From positions 1 through 64,000 of the forward strand of contig JAHECR010000009.1 of NCBI GenBank assembly GCA_024641655.1: a stretch of DNA of 64,000 bases, given 5' to 3'. Below, one piece after another: positions 21,341 through 30,508 of this stretch. Numbering within the stretch: position 1 is the stretch's first letter; each line of letters begins with the position of its first letter. Source of the DNA: Acidimicrobiaceae bacterium (GTDB lineage Bacteria > Actinomycetota > Acidimicrobiia > Acidimicrobiales > UBA8592). Position numbers and translations under genes: made by a program. Under the pieces are notes generated by a model that saw only the letters and a program-made list of their open reading frames with translations, did not search any database and was not told the DNA's origin.

Positions 21341-22006
21341 GTGTCCACCATCGCCGCGCGACCAGCGGCCAGGCTCGTAGGAGTGGGACCCCTCCCCGAC
21401 TCCGATGCCGATCCCGTCGATGTCGTCGTCGATGTCGACGTCGACGTCGACGTCGACGACGAACGTGCGCTGGTCGAGCGGGCACGCACCGATCGCGACG
21501 CGCTCGCCGCGCTGTATCGGCACTACCTGCCGAGGATCCACGCGTTCGCCTACCGACGCACCGGCGATCGTCAAGCCGCCGAGGACATCACCTCGGCCAC
21601 CTTCGAGGCGGTGGTCAAGGGCCTCGGGACCTTCCGCTGGCACGGCGGCGGTTTCGGCCCCTGGGTCTTCCGCATCGCCGCCAACGAGACGATTGCCCAC
21701 TACCGACGTGAGTCCCGGTCGCGCAGCCCTCGGGGCCAGGTGGCCATGAGTCGCCTCGCCGAAGGCCCTGTCGGGTTCGACGAACCCGACCTCGACGGCG
21801 ACGAGGCCCTGCGCCTCGCGCTCGACGCCCTCCCCGACCGCTACCAGCGGGCGATCGCGCTCAGGTACCTCGCCGGCCTCTCCCCCGGCGACGCCGCGGG
21901 AGCGATGGGCCTCGCCAAACCGGCCTTCGCCGTCGTGTTGTCCCGCGCCAGGAGCGCGCTGCGCCGGGAGCTGGATCGATCCGAGGATGCAGGAGCCACA
22001 CCATGA
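21341..22006 (+). CDS. ECF-like RNA polymerase sigma factor
   Basis: The protein is about 221 residues. It has sigma region 2 (LAALYRHYLPRIHAFAYRRTGDRQAAEDITSATFEAVVKGL, then WVFRIAANETIAHYRRESR) and region 4 (LPDRYQRAIALRYLAGLSPGDAAGAMGL, KPAFAVVLSRARSALRREL). The start is uncertain: GTG 21341 or GTG 21383. Between the start and region 2 there is an alternating Val-Asp stretch encoded by a GTCGAC hexamer repeat. The stop overlaps the next gene by ATGA, which fits a sigma/anti-sigma pair. Confidence 0.82.
   Translation: MSTIAARPAARLVGVGPLPDSDADPVDVVVDVDVDVDVDDERALVERARTDRDALAALYRHYLPRIHAFAYRRTGDRQAAEDITSATFEAVVKGLGTFRWHGGGFGPWVFRIAANETIAHYRRESRSRSPRGQVAMSRLAEGPVGFDEPDLDGDEALRLALDALPDRYQRAIALRYLAGLSPGDAAGAMGLAKPAFAVVLSRARSALRRELDRSEDAGATP
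21416..21457 (+). repeat. GTCGAC hexanucleotide microsatellite inside the sigma factor gene
   Basis: Seven consecutive hexamers of the type GTCGAY/GTCGTC occur here, the last four being perfect GTCGAC at 21434-21457. In frame they encode alternating Val and Asp. Because the unit is six bases long, copy-number slippage would keep the reading frame and only change the length of the acidic linker. Confidence 0.8.
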
Positions 22007-22872
22007 ACAACGACCTCCGCTCCCGCCTCGCACGCTGGGGCACCGACGAGCCTCCGGCCCCTGACCCCGTGTTCGCGGCGCGACTCGAGCAGGACCTGCG
22101 CTCGCAGGCCTACTTCGGCTCCGGCGCACCCACGCCTTCGTTCCACCGGGGACGCCGCCTGCGGCCCTCGCTCGTGCTCGCCGCCATCGTGATCGTCGCC
22201 GCCGCAGGGATCCTCGCCAGTCGGCTCGGCGAGCAGGCCGTCGACGTCGCCGTGGCCGAGGCGACACAGACCGACTTGGTGCTGCCCGACGGAACGACCG
22301 TCACGGCCGGGGCGGGCCAGACCCTCGACAACGGCACCCGTATCATCGTCGGACCGTCGGGTGCCGCCGTGGTCGGCGGAGTGGTCCTCGCGGCCAACGA
22401 GCAGGCCGAGGTCGTAGACGGCGCCATCGTGGTGGACCGTAGGGCGGTCGCCGGCGAGCCGACACCCGGCCCGGCCCCGACGGAAACCACCCAACGCCCG
22501 ACACCCACCACCGTCGAGCCCACCAGTCCACGGGTCGACACCGAACCGCCGGTCCCACCGGTCACCAGACCGCCGGCCACGAAGCCCCCTGTTGGCGATC
22601 CTCTGCAGGTCGCGCTCAGCGTTGCGGCCGACCCACCGACACGGCTGGTGCTGCGGTGGAAGGTTTCCGGCGACGACGCGGCGATCGACCACTGGGAGAT
22701 CGCGGCGTCACGTGGCGACACGATCCAGACGATCGCGACCTTGCGCGATCCGTCGGCGCGCGAGCTGGTCGTCGACGTCACCGCCCGGCGGGTGGACGGC
22801 CTGCGCGTCCGGGCGCGCGGCATCGACGGTGCGCTCCTCGCCGAGAGCAGCACCGTGGCGGTCCCGGGCTGA
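22003..22872 (+). CDS. single-pass membrane protein, probable anti-sigma factor
   Basis: This 289-residue protein has a cytoplasmic N-terminus of about 50 residues, one transmembrane helix (SLVLAAIVIVAAAGILA), and an extracytoplasmic part. That part begins with a FecR-like segment (LPDGTTVTAGAGQTLDNGTRIIVGPSG), continues with a long Pro/Thr linker, and ends with an Fn3-like domain (PPTRLVLRWKVSGDDAAIDHWEIAA). The ATGA overlap with the sigma gene and this topology suggest it holds the sigma factor at the membrane. No zinc-binding anti-sigma motif is present, so the function is inferred mainly from context. Confidence 0.68.
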   Translation: MNNDLRSRLARWGTDEPPAPDPVFAARLEQDLRSQAYFGSGAPTPSFHRGRRLRPSLVLAAIVIVAAAGILASRLGEQAVDVAVAEATQTDLVLPDGTTVTAGAGQTLDNGTRIIVGPSGAAVVGGVVLAANEQAEVVDGAIVVDRRAVAGEPTPGPAPTETTQRPTPTTVEPTSPRVDTEPPVPPVTRPPATKPPVGDPLQVALSVAADPPTRLVLRWKVSGDDAAIDHWEIAASRGDTIQTIATLRDPSARELVVDVTARRVDGLRVRARGIDGALLAESSTVAVPG

Positions 22873-22890
22873 CCTCGGACCGGGATCGAC

Positions 22891-25569
22891 CTACTTGGCG
22901 TCGGCCCAGCTGCGGCCGGTGCTGATGTTCACCGCGAGAGGCACCCGCAGGTCGAAGGCGTTGCCCATCACCTCGATGGTCAGCGCCTTCGCCTCGTCGA
23001 TCTCCTCGGGGGGACACTCGAGGATGACCTCGTCGTGGACCTGGAGAATGATGCGACTGCGCATGGCGCGTTCGGTGAGCGCCCGATCGAGACGCACCAG
23101 CGCCACCTTGAAGATGTCCGCTGCCAGTCCTTGGATCCCGGCGTTCATGGCCTGGCGCTCCCCTGCCTGGCGGATCCTGAAGTTCGACGAGGACAACTCG
23201 GGGATGCTGCGCCGACGACCGAACAACGTCTCGGTGTACCCCCGCTCGCGCGCTTCGGCGACCGTGCGCTCCATGTAGTCCTTCACCGACGGAAACGCCG
23301 CGAAGTAGGCATCGAGGATCTCCGCTGCCTCGCTCACGGGGATGCCGAGCCGCTGGCCAAGACCGTAGGCCTCCATGCCGTAGGCGAGCCCGTAGCTCAC
23401 CATCTTGGCTTTCGATCGCTGCTCGGTCGTGACCGCGTCGGGTTCGACGCCGAACAGCCGCGCCGCCGTCGCCGTGTGGATGTCATCGCCGGCCTCGAAG
23501 GCCGCGATCAGGCCCGGATCCTCCGCGAGATGCGCGATGCAGCGCAGTTCGATCTGGTTGTAGTCCGCCACCAGCAGCTGGTGGCCCTCGGCGGCCACGA
23601 ACACCTCGCGGAACTCGCGACCGGTCTCGCTGCGGACGGGGATGTTGTGGAGGTTGGGTGCATCCGAGCTGAGGCGGCCGGTACGGGCGACGGTCTGGTT
23701 GAACGTCGCGCGGATCCGATCGCCCGGTCCGACCTCCGCGAGCAGGCCCTCACCGTAGGTGGAGCGCAGCTTCTCCACCTCTCGGTAGTCGAGAAGGTGG
23801 TCGATGATCGGATGATCGCCGCGCATCTTCTCGAGCGTCTGGGCGTCGGTGCTGTAGCCAGTCTTCGTCTTCTTCTGCGGTGTCAGGCCCAGCTTGTCGA
23901 AGAGGACCTCACGGAGCTGCTTCGTGGAATTGACGTTGAAGTCCTCACCCGCGTCGCTGATCACCAGCGCCCGCAACCGATCGGCCTCCGATGACAGCTC
24001 GTCACGCAGCGCCCTGAGGCGTGCAACATCGACACCCACGCCGAGGTGCTCCATCTTCGCCAGCACGAGCACGAGCGGCACCTCCACGGTGTCGTTGAGC
24101 CGTCGCAAACCCTGCGCATCGAGGGCCGCGAGCAGCGGCTCGATCAACGCCGCAACCGCGAGCGCTTCTCGGGCCGCGTTCTGCGCCGGTGGCGTCGACG
24201 TGCCGTCGAGGTCGAGCTGTCCCTCGGCCGCGCCGCCGTCTCGGGGAAGCTCGACGTTGGCGTACTTCGCGGCGAGGTCAGCGAGGAGATAGCGGGCCTC
24301 CGCCGGGTCGAGCAGGTAGGCGGCGAGCTGGGTGTCGAGCCCGAGATCGGTGACCTCGATGCCCCGACCGAGGAGGTGTCCGATGAGCGGTTTCATGTGG
24401 TGGCCGGCCAGCGCCCGGCCGCTGGCGATGAGCGCCACCAACGCGTCGGCGACGTTGGCATCGTCGAGCAGCGCGCCGGGAATCCAGGCGACGTCGGCAT
24501 CGGCCAGTGAGGTGACCAGCGCCAGCCCCTCGAGGCGGCCGCGCTCGTCGTCGCCCACCCACGCAGGAGCGACCGCGAGCAACCCTTCGCCGCGCCCCAG
24601 CTCCTCGAGGAGCGTCACCGCCTGGGCGGGAGTCTCCATGTCCGTGCGTTCGGCCTCGAGCACCTGCTGCGACGACGCCGGGGTGCCGAAGTCTCCCTCG
24701 AGCACCTCGGCCATGCGGTCGTAGAGCGCCCGGAACTCGAGGAAGTCGAACAGCTGGCGCAGCGCCTCGACGTCGACGGACCCCATGGCGAGGTCGGCGG
24801 GATCGCGTTCGAGCGGAACGTCGCGCACGAGGACCATCACCTCGGCGTTCGAACGCACCTGGGATTCGTGCTCCACGAGGTTCTCCCGGAGCTTGGGCGT
24901 CTGTTCGTCGACCGCAGCGAAGATGGCGTCGATGCTGCCGTAGGTGTTGACGAGCTTGGCCGCCGTCTTCTCGCCGACGCCGGGAACCCCCGGCAGGTTG
25001 TCGGAGGTATCGCCTCGGAGCGCGGCGTACGTGACGTAGTCCGACGGCTTCACGCCGGTGCGCTCGGCGATCCCGGCCTCGTCGTAGAACGCGTAGTCGG
25101 AGACCCCCCGACGGTTGTACAGCACCTTGATGTGCGGGTCCTCCACCAGCTGGTAGCTGTCGCGGTCGCCGGTGACGACGATGACGTCCTCGCCGGCGTC
25201 GCGGGCCTGGGTGGCGAGCGTCGCCAAGATGTCGTCGGCCTCGAAACCGGGCGTCTCGAGGATCTCGATGCCCAGCGTTTCGATGACCTGGCGGATGAGC
25301 CCCAACTGCTGGCGAAGAATGTCGGGCGTCTCGGCCCGGCCTGCTTTGTAGCTGAGGATGCGCTCGTGGCGAAACGTCGGGGTCGGCAGGTCGAACGCCA
25401 CGGCGATGCGGTCGGGGCGGTGGTCGCGCAGGAGGTTGACGAGCATGGAGGTGAACCCGTACACCGCCCCCGTCGGCTGGCCGCTGGCGGTGCGCATGTC
25501 GGCCTCGGCGAGCGCGAAGAACGCTCGGTACGACAACGAGTTCCCGTCGATCAACATCACCGTGGTCAC
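22891..25569 (-). CDS. polA: DNA polymerase I
   Basis: This repair and Okazaki-fragment polymerase has 892 residues. The N-terminal 5'-nuclease domain is complete (LIDGNSLSYRAFFAL, FEADDILATLA, TGDRDSYQLV, LRGDTSDNLPGVPGVGEKTAAKL). The central domain lacks the DxE and other acidic residues needed for 3'-5' exonuclease, so proofreading is probably absent. The polymerase domain has motif A LVADYNQIELR, motif B RSKAKMVSYGLAYGM and motif C LQVHDEVILECP. It lies nine bases after the ANTAR regulator gene on the minus strand. Confidence 0.97.
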   Translation of the reverse strand: MTTVMLIDGNSLSYRAFFALAEADMRTASGQPTGAVYGFTSMLVNLLRDHRPDRIAVAFDLPTPTFRHERILSYKAGRAETPDILRQQLGLIRQVIETLGIEILETPGFEADDILATLATQARDAGEDVIVVTGDRDSYQLVEDPHIKVLYNRRGVSDYAFYDEAGIAERTGVKPSDYVTYAALRGDTSDNLPGVPGVGEKTAAKLVNTYGSIDAIFAAVDEQTPKLRENLVEHESQVRSNAEVMVLVRDVPLERDPADLAMGSVDVEALRQLFDFLEFRALYDRMAEVLEGDFGTPASSQQVLEAERTDMETPAQAVTLLEELGRGEGLLAVAPAWVGDDERGRLEGLALVTSLADADVAWIPGALLDDANVADALVALIASGRALAGHHMKPLIGHLLGRGIEVTDLGLDTQLAAYLLDPAEARYLLADLAAKYANVELPRDGGAAEGQLDLDGTSTPPAQNAAREALAVAALIEPLLAALDAQGLRRLNDTVEVPLVLVLAKMEHLGVGVDVARLRALRDELSSEADRLRALVISDAGEDFNVNSTKQLREVLFDKLGLTPQKKTKTGYSTDAQTLEKMRGDHPIIDHLLDYREVEKLRSTYGEGLLAEVGPGDRIRATFNQTVARTGRLSSDAPNLHNIPVRSETGREFREVFVAAEGHQLLVADYNQIELRCIAHLAEDPGLIAAFEAGDDIHTATAARLFGVEPDAVTTEQRSKAKMVSYGLAYGMEAYGLGQRLGIPVSEAAEILDAYFAAFPSVKDYMERTVAEARERGYTETLFGRRRSIPELSSSNFRIRQAGERQAMNAGIQGLAADIFKVALVRLDRALTERAMRSRIILQVHDEVILECPPEEIDEAKALTIEVMGNAFDLRVPLAVNISTGRSWADAK

Positions 25570-25578
25570 GGTGGGAAC

Positions 25579-26175
25579 CTACCCGGCCAGGATGTCCTCG
25601 GCGACTGCACGCATCGTGCTGCGCTGTTCCATCGCCGTCTGCTGCAGATGGCGGTAGGCATCGCCCTCGCTCATGCCCTGCTCGTCCATGAGCCGGCCCT
25701 TGGCGCGGTCGAGGAGTTTGCGCGTCTCGAGGCGTTCCTGCAGCGCGGCCGCCTCGCCCTCGATCGCCTTGAGCTCGCGGAAGCGCCCCAGCGCGAGTTC
25801 GACAGCAGGGACGAGCTCGGACCGCTGGAACGGTTTGACCAGATAGGCCAGGACGCCCGCGCCGCTCGCCTGCTGGATCAAATCTCGCTGACTGAATGCG
25901 GTCAGCAGCAGCACCGCCGCGAGCCGGTCGGCGTTGATGAGCCTGCCGGCCTCGATGCCGTCCATCCCGGGCATCTTGATGTCGAGGATGGCGACGTCGG
26001 GCTCGAGGGCGCGGACCAGCTCGACCGCCTCGTCGCCGCGCCCGGTCTCGCCGACGACCTCGTAGCCCTCCTCGATGAGGCTCTCCTTCAGGTCCAGGCG
26101 GATGATGGCCTCGTCCTCGGCGATGACGATGCGCACCGGGGGTTGGGACTGCGGCTCGCTCTGAGCCTGCGTCAT
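25579..26175 (-). CDS. pdtaR: ANTAR-domain response regulator (PdtaR-like)
   Basis: This 198-residue two-component regulator acts on RNA. The receiver domain is intact: acidic residues in IVIAEDEAIIRLDL, phospho-acceptor Asp in VAILDIKMPGMDG, Thr in LLLTAFSQ and Lys in YLVKPF. The C-terminal ANTAR domain (ETRKLLDRAKGRLMDEQGMSEGDAYRHLQQ) binds paired hairpins in target transcripts and works as an antiterminator. In mycobacteria the partner kinase is PdtaS; no kinase is seen here. Its start overlaps the stop of the small upstream gene by one base (TGATG) and polA follows after nine bases. Confidence 0.9.
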   Translation of the reverse strand: MTQAQSEPQSQPPVRIVIAEDEAIIRLDLKESLIEEGYEVVGETGRGDEAVELVRALEPDVAILDIKMPGMDGIEAGRLINADRLAAVLLLTAFSQRDLIQQASGAGVLAYLVKPFQRSELVPAVELALGRFRELKAIEGEAAALQERLETRKLLDRAKGRLMDEQGMSEGDAYRHLQQTAMEQRSTMRAVAEDILAG

Positions 26176-26471
26176 CAGCTGCCGCCCTCGGCGACGAGTT
26201 GGTCGAGCAGCGCATCCTGGTGCACCTCGAGCGCGGCGATCTCGGCGGCCACCTCGTCGCGATGGCGCCGCATGGCCTGTGCATGCCGCTCGGCCTCACG
26301 GTGCTCGCGCTCGGCGATCGGGGTTTCCGACACGAGCGACCGGATCCGGGCGTCCTCGGCCTCGTCATCGAAATGCGCGAGCTGTTCGTCGGCGACACGG
26401 AGGTCGTCACGCAGGGCGCGTAGGCGATCGCCGTTCTCGATGAGGCGCCGCTCGGTCATCGTCTTGCTCAC
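26175..26471 (-). CDS. small coiled-coil protein, conserved actinobacterial type
   Basis: The product is about 98 residues and strongly helical. Its heptad-like composition (RLRALRDDLRVADEQLAHFDDEAEDARIR, then a second helix AQAMRRHRDEVAAEIAALEVHQDALLDQL) suggests an antiparallel coiled-coil hairpin. There is no signal peptide or membrane segment. The start is GTG 26471 (VSKTMTERR) or ATG 26459. The frame is open much further upstream, but that part lies antisense to oadA and is not real. The one-base TGATG overlap with pdtaR indicates translational coupling, so a role linked to that regulator is possible. The function is unknown. Confidence 0.72.
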   Translation of the reverse strand: MSKTMTERRLIENGDRLRALRDDLRVADEQLAHFDDEAEDARIRSLVSETPIAEREHREAERHAQAMRRHRDEVAAEIAALEVHQDALLDQLVAEGGS

Positions 26472-26634
26472 GCCATCCACTCTATGCCCAGCCCGGGGCG
26501 CCATCATGACCAAGGGAGCCACGCGAGGAGCCTTCCTTGCTCGCAGAGCGGTCGACGGATGTGCCGTTGGTCCACAGGCTTCGTAAGGTGTCGGGTTGCG
26601 AGGCCAGATCCGTGGCGAACTCGAAGGAGAACCG

Positions 26635-26868
26635 ATGCTCGCAGAAGGGGTCCGCCTCACGATCGTGGGAATGGTGGCCGTCTTCGCCTTCCTCGGACTG
26701 CTGGTCGCGATGATGCACGCATCGGCTGCGTTCTTCGGCGCGTTCGGTGATCGGTTCGATCCTCCGGCCCCCGCAACACCTGCGCGCGAACGGGTCAGCC
26801 GAGCCGACCAGGAGATCGCCGTGGTCTTGGCCATCGCCGAACACCTCGGCCGCGACGCACCCCACTGA
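26635..26868 (+). CDS. oadG: sodium-pump decarboxylase gamma subunit (OadG-like)
   Basis: This small membrane protein of 77 residues has one transmembrane helix (VRLTIVGMVAVFAFLGLLVAMM), followed by a Pro/Ala-rich linker and a short helical tail. This is the layout of OadG, which anchors the carboxyltransferase subunit to the beta subunit. The start at ATG 26635 has a good ribosome site (GAAGGAGA, four bases upstream). The assignment rests on size, topology and position 80 bases upstream of oadA and oadB. Confidence 0.75.
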   Translation: MLAEGVRLTIVGMVAVFAFLGLLVAMMHASAAFFGAFGDRFDPPAPATPARERVSRADQEIAVVLAIAEHLGRDAPH

Positions 26869-26948
26869 CCCGACCCGCCGGCAACGCAACCCGCCCGGCA
26901 ACGCACCCCGAACGACCGCCGAACCAGCACAGGACGACACCAGCGAGC

Positions 26949-28790
26949 ATGGCCAAGAAACTCGTATCCGTCATGAACACCGCCTTCCGGGACGGCTTCC
27001 AGTCCGTCTACGGCGCCCGTGTCAAGACCGCGGACTTCCTTCCCGCCCTCGAAGCCTCCCGCGACGCGGGGTTCACCCACTTCGAAGCCGGCGGCGGTGC
27101 CCGGTACCAGTCGTTGTACCTGTACTGCCAGGAAGACGCCTTCGACATGATGGACACCTTCCGGACGACCACCGGTACCGATGCCAATCTCCAGACATTG
27201 TCCCGCGGTGTGAGCGTCGTCGGGCTGGACTCCCAGAGCTCCGACATCATCGACCTGCACGCAAAGATGTTCAAGAAGCACGGGATGACCACCATCCGGA
27301 ACTTCGATGCGCTCAACGACGTCCGCAACCTGTCGTACTCGGGACGCTGCATCACCGACGCCGGCCTGCGCCACGAAGTGGTCATCGCCTTGATGGAGCT
27401 CCCGCCGGGAGCGACCGGCGCGCACACGCCGGAGTTCTACCTGAGCGTCCTCGAAGGCATCCTCGAAAACGACATCCCGTTCGACTCGGTGTGCTTCAAG
27501 GACGCGTCGGGTACCGCCGTGCCCCAGAAGGTCTATGAGACCGTCCGCCTCGCCCGACGCCGCCTCGGCAGCGCCGTCCACATCAGGGTCCACACCCACG
27601 AGACCGCCGGCGTTTCGGTGGCGGCATACCGGGCAGCGCTCGATGCGGGCGCCGACGGCATCGACCTCGCCATGGCGCCGGTGTCGGGCGGAACGAGCCA
27701 ACCCGATTTCGTCGTCATGTGGCACGCGCTGCGCGGCAGCGACTACGTGTTGGGAAACCGGACCGGCGGCGACGAGATCGACGTCGAGAAGGTCGTTGCC
27801 GCCGAGGCGGTGTTCAAGGACTGCATGTCCGACTACTTCATGCCCCCCGAAGCCACCGCGGTCGAGCCGCTCATCCCGTTCTCCCCCATGCCCGGCGGTG
27901 CGCTCACCGCCAACACGCAGATGATGCGCGATGCCGGCACCTTGCACCAGTTCCCTGCCGTGATCCACGCGATGGGCGACGTGGTGCGGCGTGGTGGCTT
28001 CGGCACCTCGGTGACCCCGGTCAGCCAGTTCTACTTCCAGCAGGCCTACAACAACGTGGTCCTCGGACCGTGGACGCGCATCGCCGAGGGGTACGGGAAG
28101 ATGGTGCTCGGGTATTTCGGCCGCACGCCGGTCCCTCCCGACCCCGAGATCGTCGCCCTCGCGAGCGAGCAGCTCGGACTCGAGCCGACGACCCGCGACC
28201 CACGCGAGATGGACGACGAGGACCCCACCAAGGGCATCGCCGCAGCAACGGCCACGCTCAACGAGCACAACCTTCCTGTCACCGACGAGAACGTGTTCAT
28301 CGTGTCGGCCCTCAAGGACAAGGGCATCGCCTTCCTCCAGGGCGACCGTCCCGACGGGGTGCGCAAGGCATCCGCCGAGGCGGTACCGGTACGGGCGACG
28401 GCGGCGTCGTCGTCGTGGTCGATAACCCTCAACGGCGTCAGTTACGACGTCGACCTCGGTCGGGCCGGTACCGCTGTCGTCAACGGCAAGAAGTACTCGT
28501 ACGCCGTCGGCGAGGGCGACGCGACGTCGCCCGTTCCGCCACCAGGTGCCCCCGAAGGGACCGGTCACGTCGTCACCGCCGAGCTGGCGGGGCAGATCCT
28601 CCGACTCGAGGTCAGCGAGGGCGACCTCGTCGAGGAGGGAGACGTCCTGGTAGTGCTCGAAGCGCTGAAGATGGAGATCGAGATCAAGACGTCCGTGCGC
28701 GGCGCGGTCACCGCAGTGTTGTGCAACCTCAATCAAACCGTCGCAGTCGGCGACGCGCTCGTGGAGATCGCCGATGACCGAGCTCAATGA
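26949..28790 (+). CDS. oadA: oxaloacetate decarboxylase/pyruvate carboxylase-B type subunit with biotin domain
   Basis: This carboxyltransferase of 613 residues has a TIM-barrel HMGL-like domain ([16 protein letters not shown], metal ligands in RVHTHETAG, reactive Lys in SVCFKDASG). It also has a conserved PYC/OADA domain ([35 protein letters not shown]) and a C-terminal biotinyl domain with EALKMEIE, where Lys is the biotin site. It transfers CO2 from a keto acid, presumably oxaloacetate, to biotin; the beta subunit then decarboxylates it while exporting sodium. The barrel opens with FRDGFQS rather than the more common LRDAHQS, so it belongs to a divergent subtype. Confidence 0.88.
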   Translation: MAKKLVSVMNTAFRDGFQSVYGARVKTADFLPALEASRDAGFTHFEAGGGARYQSLYLYCQEDAFDMMDTFRTTTGTDANLQTLSRGVSVVGLDSQSSDIIDLHAKMFKKHGMTTIRNFDALNDVRNLSYSGRCITDAGLRHEVVIALMELPPGATGAHTPEFYLSVLEGILENDIPFDSVCFKDASGTAVPQKVYETVRLARRRLGSAVHIRVHTHETAGVSVAAYRAALDAGADGIDLAMAPVSGGTSQPDFVVMWHALRGSDYVLGNRTGGDEIDVEKVVAAEAVFKDCMSDYFMPPEATAVEPLIPFSPMPGGALTANTQMMRDAGTLHQFPAVIHAMGDVVRRGGFGTSVTPVSQFYFQQAYNNVVLGPWTRIAEGYGKMVLGYFGRTPVPPDPEIVALASEQLGLEPTTRDPREMDDEDPTKGIAAATATLNEHNLPVTDENVFIVSALKDKGIAFLQGDRPDGVRKASAEAVPVRATAASSSWSITLNGVSYDVDLGRAGTAVVNGKKYSYAVGEGDATSPVPPPGAPEGTGHVVTAELAGQILRLEVSEGDLVEEGDVLVVLEALKMEIEIKTSVRGAVTAVLCNLNQTVAVGDALVEIADDRAQ

Positions 28791-29910
28791 GCTGTGGGAT
28801 GCCACTGGCATCGCGAACTTCAGCGGTGGTCAACTCGCAATGCTGCCGGTCTGTCTGCTGTTGCTGTATCTCGGCGTCCGACGGGGTTTCGAGCCGCTGC
28901 TGCTGATCCCCATCGGGTTCGGCGGCCTGCTGGCCAACATCCCCGTCGCCGACATGACCGGTCCCGACGGGTTCCTCGGGATTCTGGCGAAGTTCGGACT
29001 CGAGAACGGCGGGCTCTTCCCGCTGCTCATCTTCATCGGCGTCGGCGCGATGACCGACTTCGGACCGCTGATCGCCCGCCCCAAGACCGCCCTGCTCGGC
29101 GCGGCCGCACAGTTCGGCATCTTCACCACGCTCATCGGAGCACTGGCGATCTCGAAGCTCGTCGGCGCCATCGACTACAGCGTTCGCGACGCCGCATCGA
29201 TCGGCATCATCGGCGGCGCCGACGGGCCCACCGCCATCTTCCTGTCGACGCGGCTGTCCCCAGACCTCCTGGGTGCGATCGCGGTGGCCGCCTACTCCTA
29301 CATGGCGCTGGTGCCGATCATCCAACCCCCGATCATGCGGCTGCTCACGACCCCCGAGGAGCGGGCGATCAAGATGACCCAGCTGCGTCACGTCCGCCAG
29401 CTCGAGAAGATCATCTTCCCGATCTTGGTGCTCGTGTTGTGCATCCTGCTCATCCCGACCGCCACACCGCTCGTCGGCGCACTGATGTTCGGGAACCTCC
29501 TCACCGAGTCGGGCGTCGTCGACCGCCTTTCCTCCACCGCACAGAACGCGCTCATCAACATCGTGACCATCTTGTTGGGCCTCGCCGTCGGCTCGAAGCT
29601 CGAGGCCCACAAGTTCCTCACTGCCGAGACCCTCGGCATCCTCGCGCTCGGCCTTGCCGCGTTCTCCGTCGGCACCGCGGCCGGAGTGTTGCTCGCGAAG
29701 CTCATGAACAAGGTCGGCAAGGACCCCATCAACCCGTTGATCGGCGCTGCCGGCGTGAGCGCGGTCCCCATGGCCGCCCGCGTCGCCAACAAGGTCGGCC
29801 AGGAGGCCAACCCACAGAACTACCTGCTCATGCACGCGATGGGCCCCAACGTGTCGGGGGTACTCGGCTCTGCGGTCGCTGCCGGCGTGCTGCTCGCGCT
29901 CGTGCACTGA
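28774..29910 (+). CDS. oadB: sodium-translocating decarboxylase beta subunit
   Basis: This 378-residue integral membrane protein couples decarboxylation of carboxybiotin to sodium export. Family hallmarks include [31 protein letters not shown], the strongly conserved [35 protein letters not shown], and [17 protein letters not shown]. The C-terminal segment [18 protein letters not shown] to [23 protein letters not shown] is also typical. It overlaps the end of oadA by 17 bases, so the subunits are translationally coupled. Confidence 0.95.
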   Translation: MTELNELWDATGIANFSGGQLAMLPVCLLLLYLGVRRGFEPLLLIPIGFGGLLANIPVADMTGPDGFLGILAKFGLENGGLFPLLIFIGVGAMTDFGPLIARPKTALLGAAAQFGIFTTLIGALAISKLVGAIDYSVRDAASIGIIGGADGPTAIFLSTRLSPDLLGAIAVAAYSYMALVPIIQPPIMRLLTTPEERAIKMTQLRHVRQLEKIIFPILVLVLCILLIPTATPLVGALMFGNLLTESGVVDRLSSTAQNALINIVTILLGLAVGSKLEAHKFLTAETLGILALGLAAFSVGTAAGVLLAKLMNKVGKDPINPLIGAAGVSAVPMAARVANKVGQEANPQNYLLMHAMGPNVSGVLGSAVAAGVLLALVH

Positions 29911-29926
29911 ACCTGGAGTCGAAACC

Positions 29927-30508
29927 ATGCCCGCGCCACGCCGATTCGGTCCGATCCCACCGGAGGAGATGACCTCCGCGGCGCAGGCCGTGGCCGATGC
30001 CATCCTCGCTGGGCCCCGGGCAATGTCCACAGGACTCCGCGGTCCGTTCGAAGCGCTGTTGCGCAGTCCCGGGCTCGCGGATCCCGCCCAGCGCCTCGGC
30101 GCCCACATCCGCTTCGCTTCGAGCATCCCGGCACACCTCAACGAGATGGCGATCCTGCTGACCGCTCGCCGCTGGAGCGCGCAGTTCGAGTGGCATGCCC
30201 ATCGGGAACTCGCCCTGGCCGCGGGGCTCGACCCCGAGATCGCCGACGCCATCGCCGTCGGGTCACGTCCCGCCATGGACGCCGACACCGCTTCCGTGTT
30301 CGACTTCGCGTCGGCGCTGCTCACCATTGGCGACGTCGAAGACGAGCTCTTTGCCGGGGTCGAGCAGCGGTGGGGGAAGCAGGGCGCCATCGACCTGATC
30401 GGTGCGGTGGGCTACTACACGCTCGTGTCGTTCATCCTCAACGTCGATCGATACCCCGTGCCGGGCGGCGAGGCGCCGCTTGGGCCCTTGCGCGAGTCAC
30501 GCCCATGA
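29927..30508 (+). CDS. carboxymuconolactone decarboxylase-family (AhpD-fold) protein
   Basis: The protein is 193 residues and all-helical, with the CMD-type core RFASSIPAHLNEMAILLTARRWSAQFEWHAHRELALAAGL and a second half VFDFASALL to AIDLIGAVGYYTLVSFILNVDR. It has no cysteine at all, so it cannot act as an AhpD-type peroxidase; a decarboxylase or hydrolase-like role is more likely. It lies 16 bases after oadB and overlaps the next gene by ATGA. Confidence 0.85.
   Translation: MPAPRRFGPIPPEEMTSAAQAVADAILAGPRAMSTGLRGPFEALLRSPGLADPAQRLGAHIRFASSIPAHLNEMAILLTARRWSAQFEWHAHRELALAAGLDPEIADAIAVGSRPAMDADTASVFDFASALLTIGDVEDELFAGVEQRWGKQGAIDLIGAVGYYTLVSFILNVDRYPVPGGEAPLGPLRESRP

Noticed and set aside
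26472-28811. Minus-strand frame upstream of the small coiled-coil gene, running through oadG and oadA
   Set aside because: The frame is open only because it is antisense to the oad genes. The protein-like part begins at the GTG/ATG at 26471/26459.
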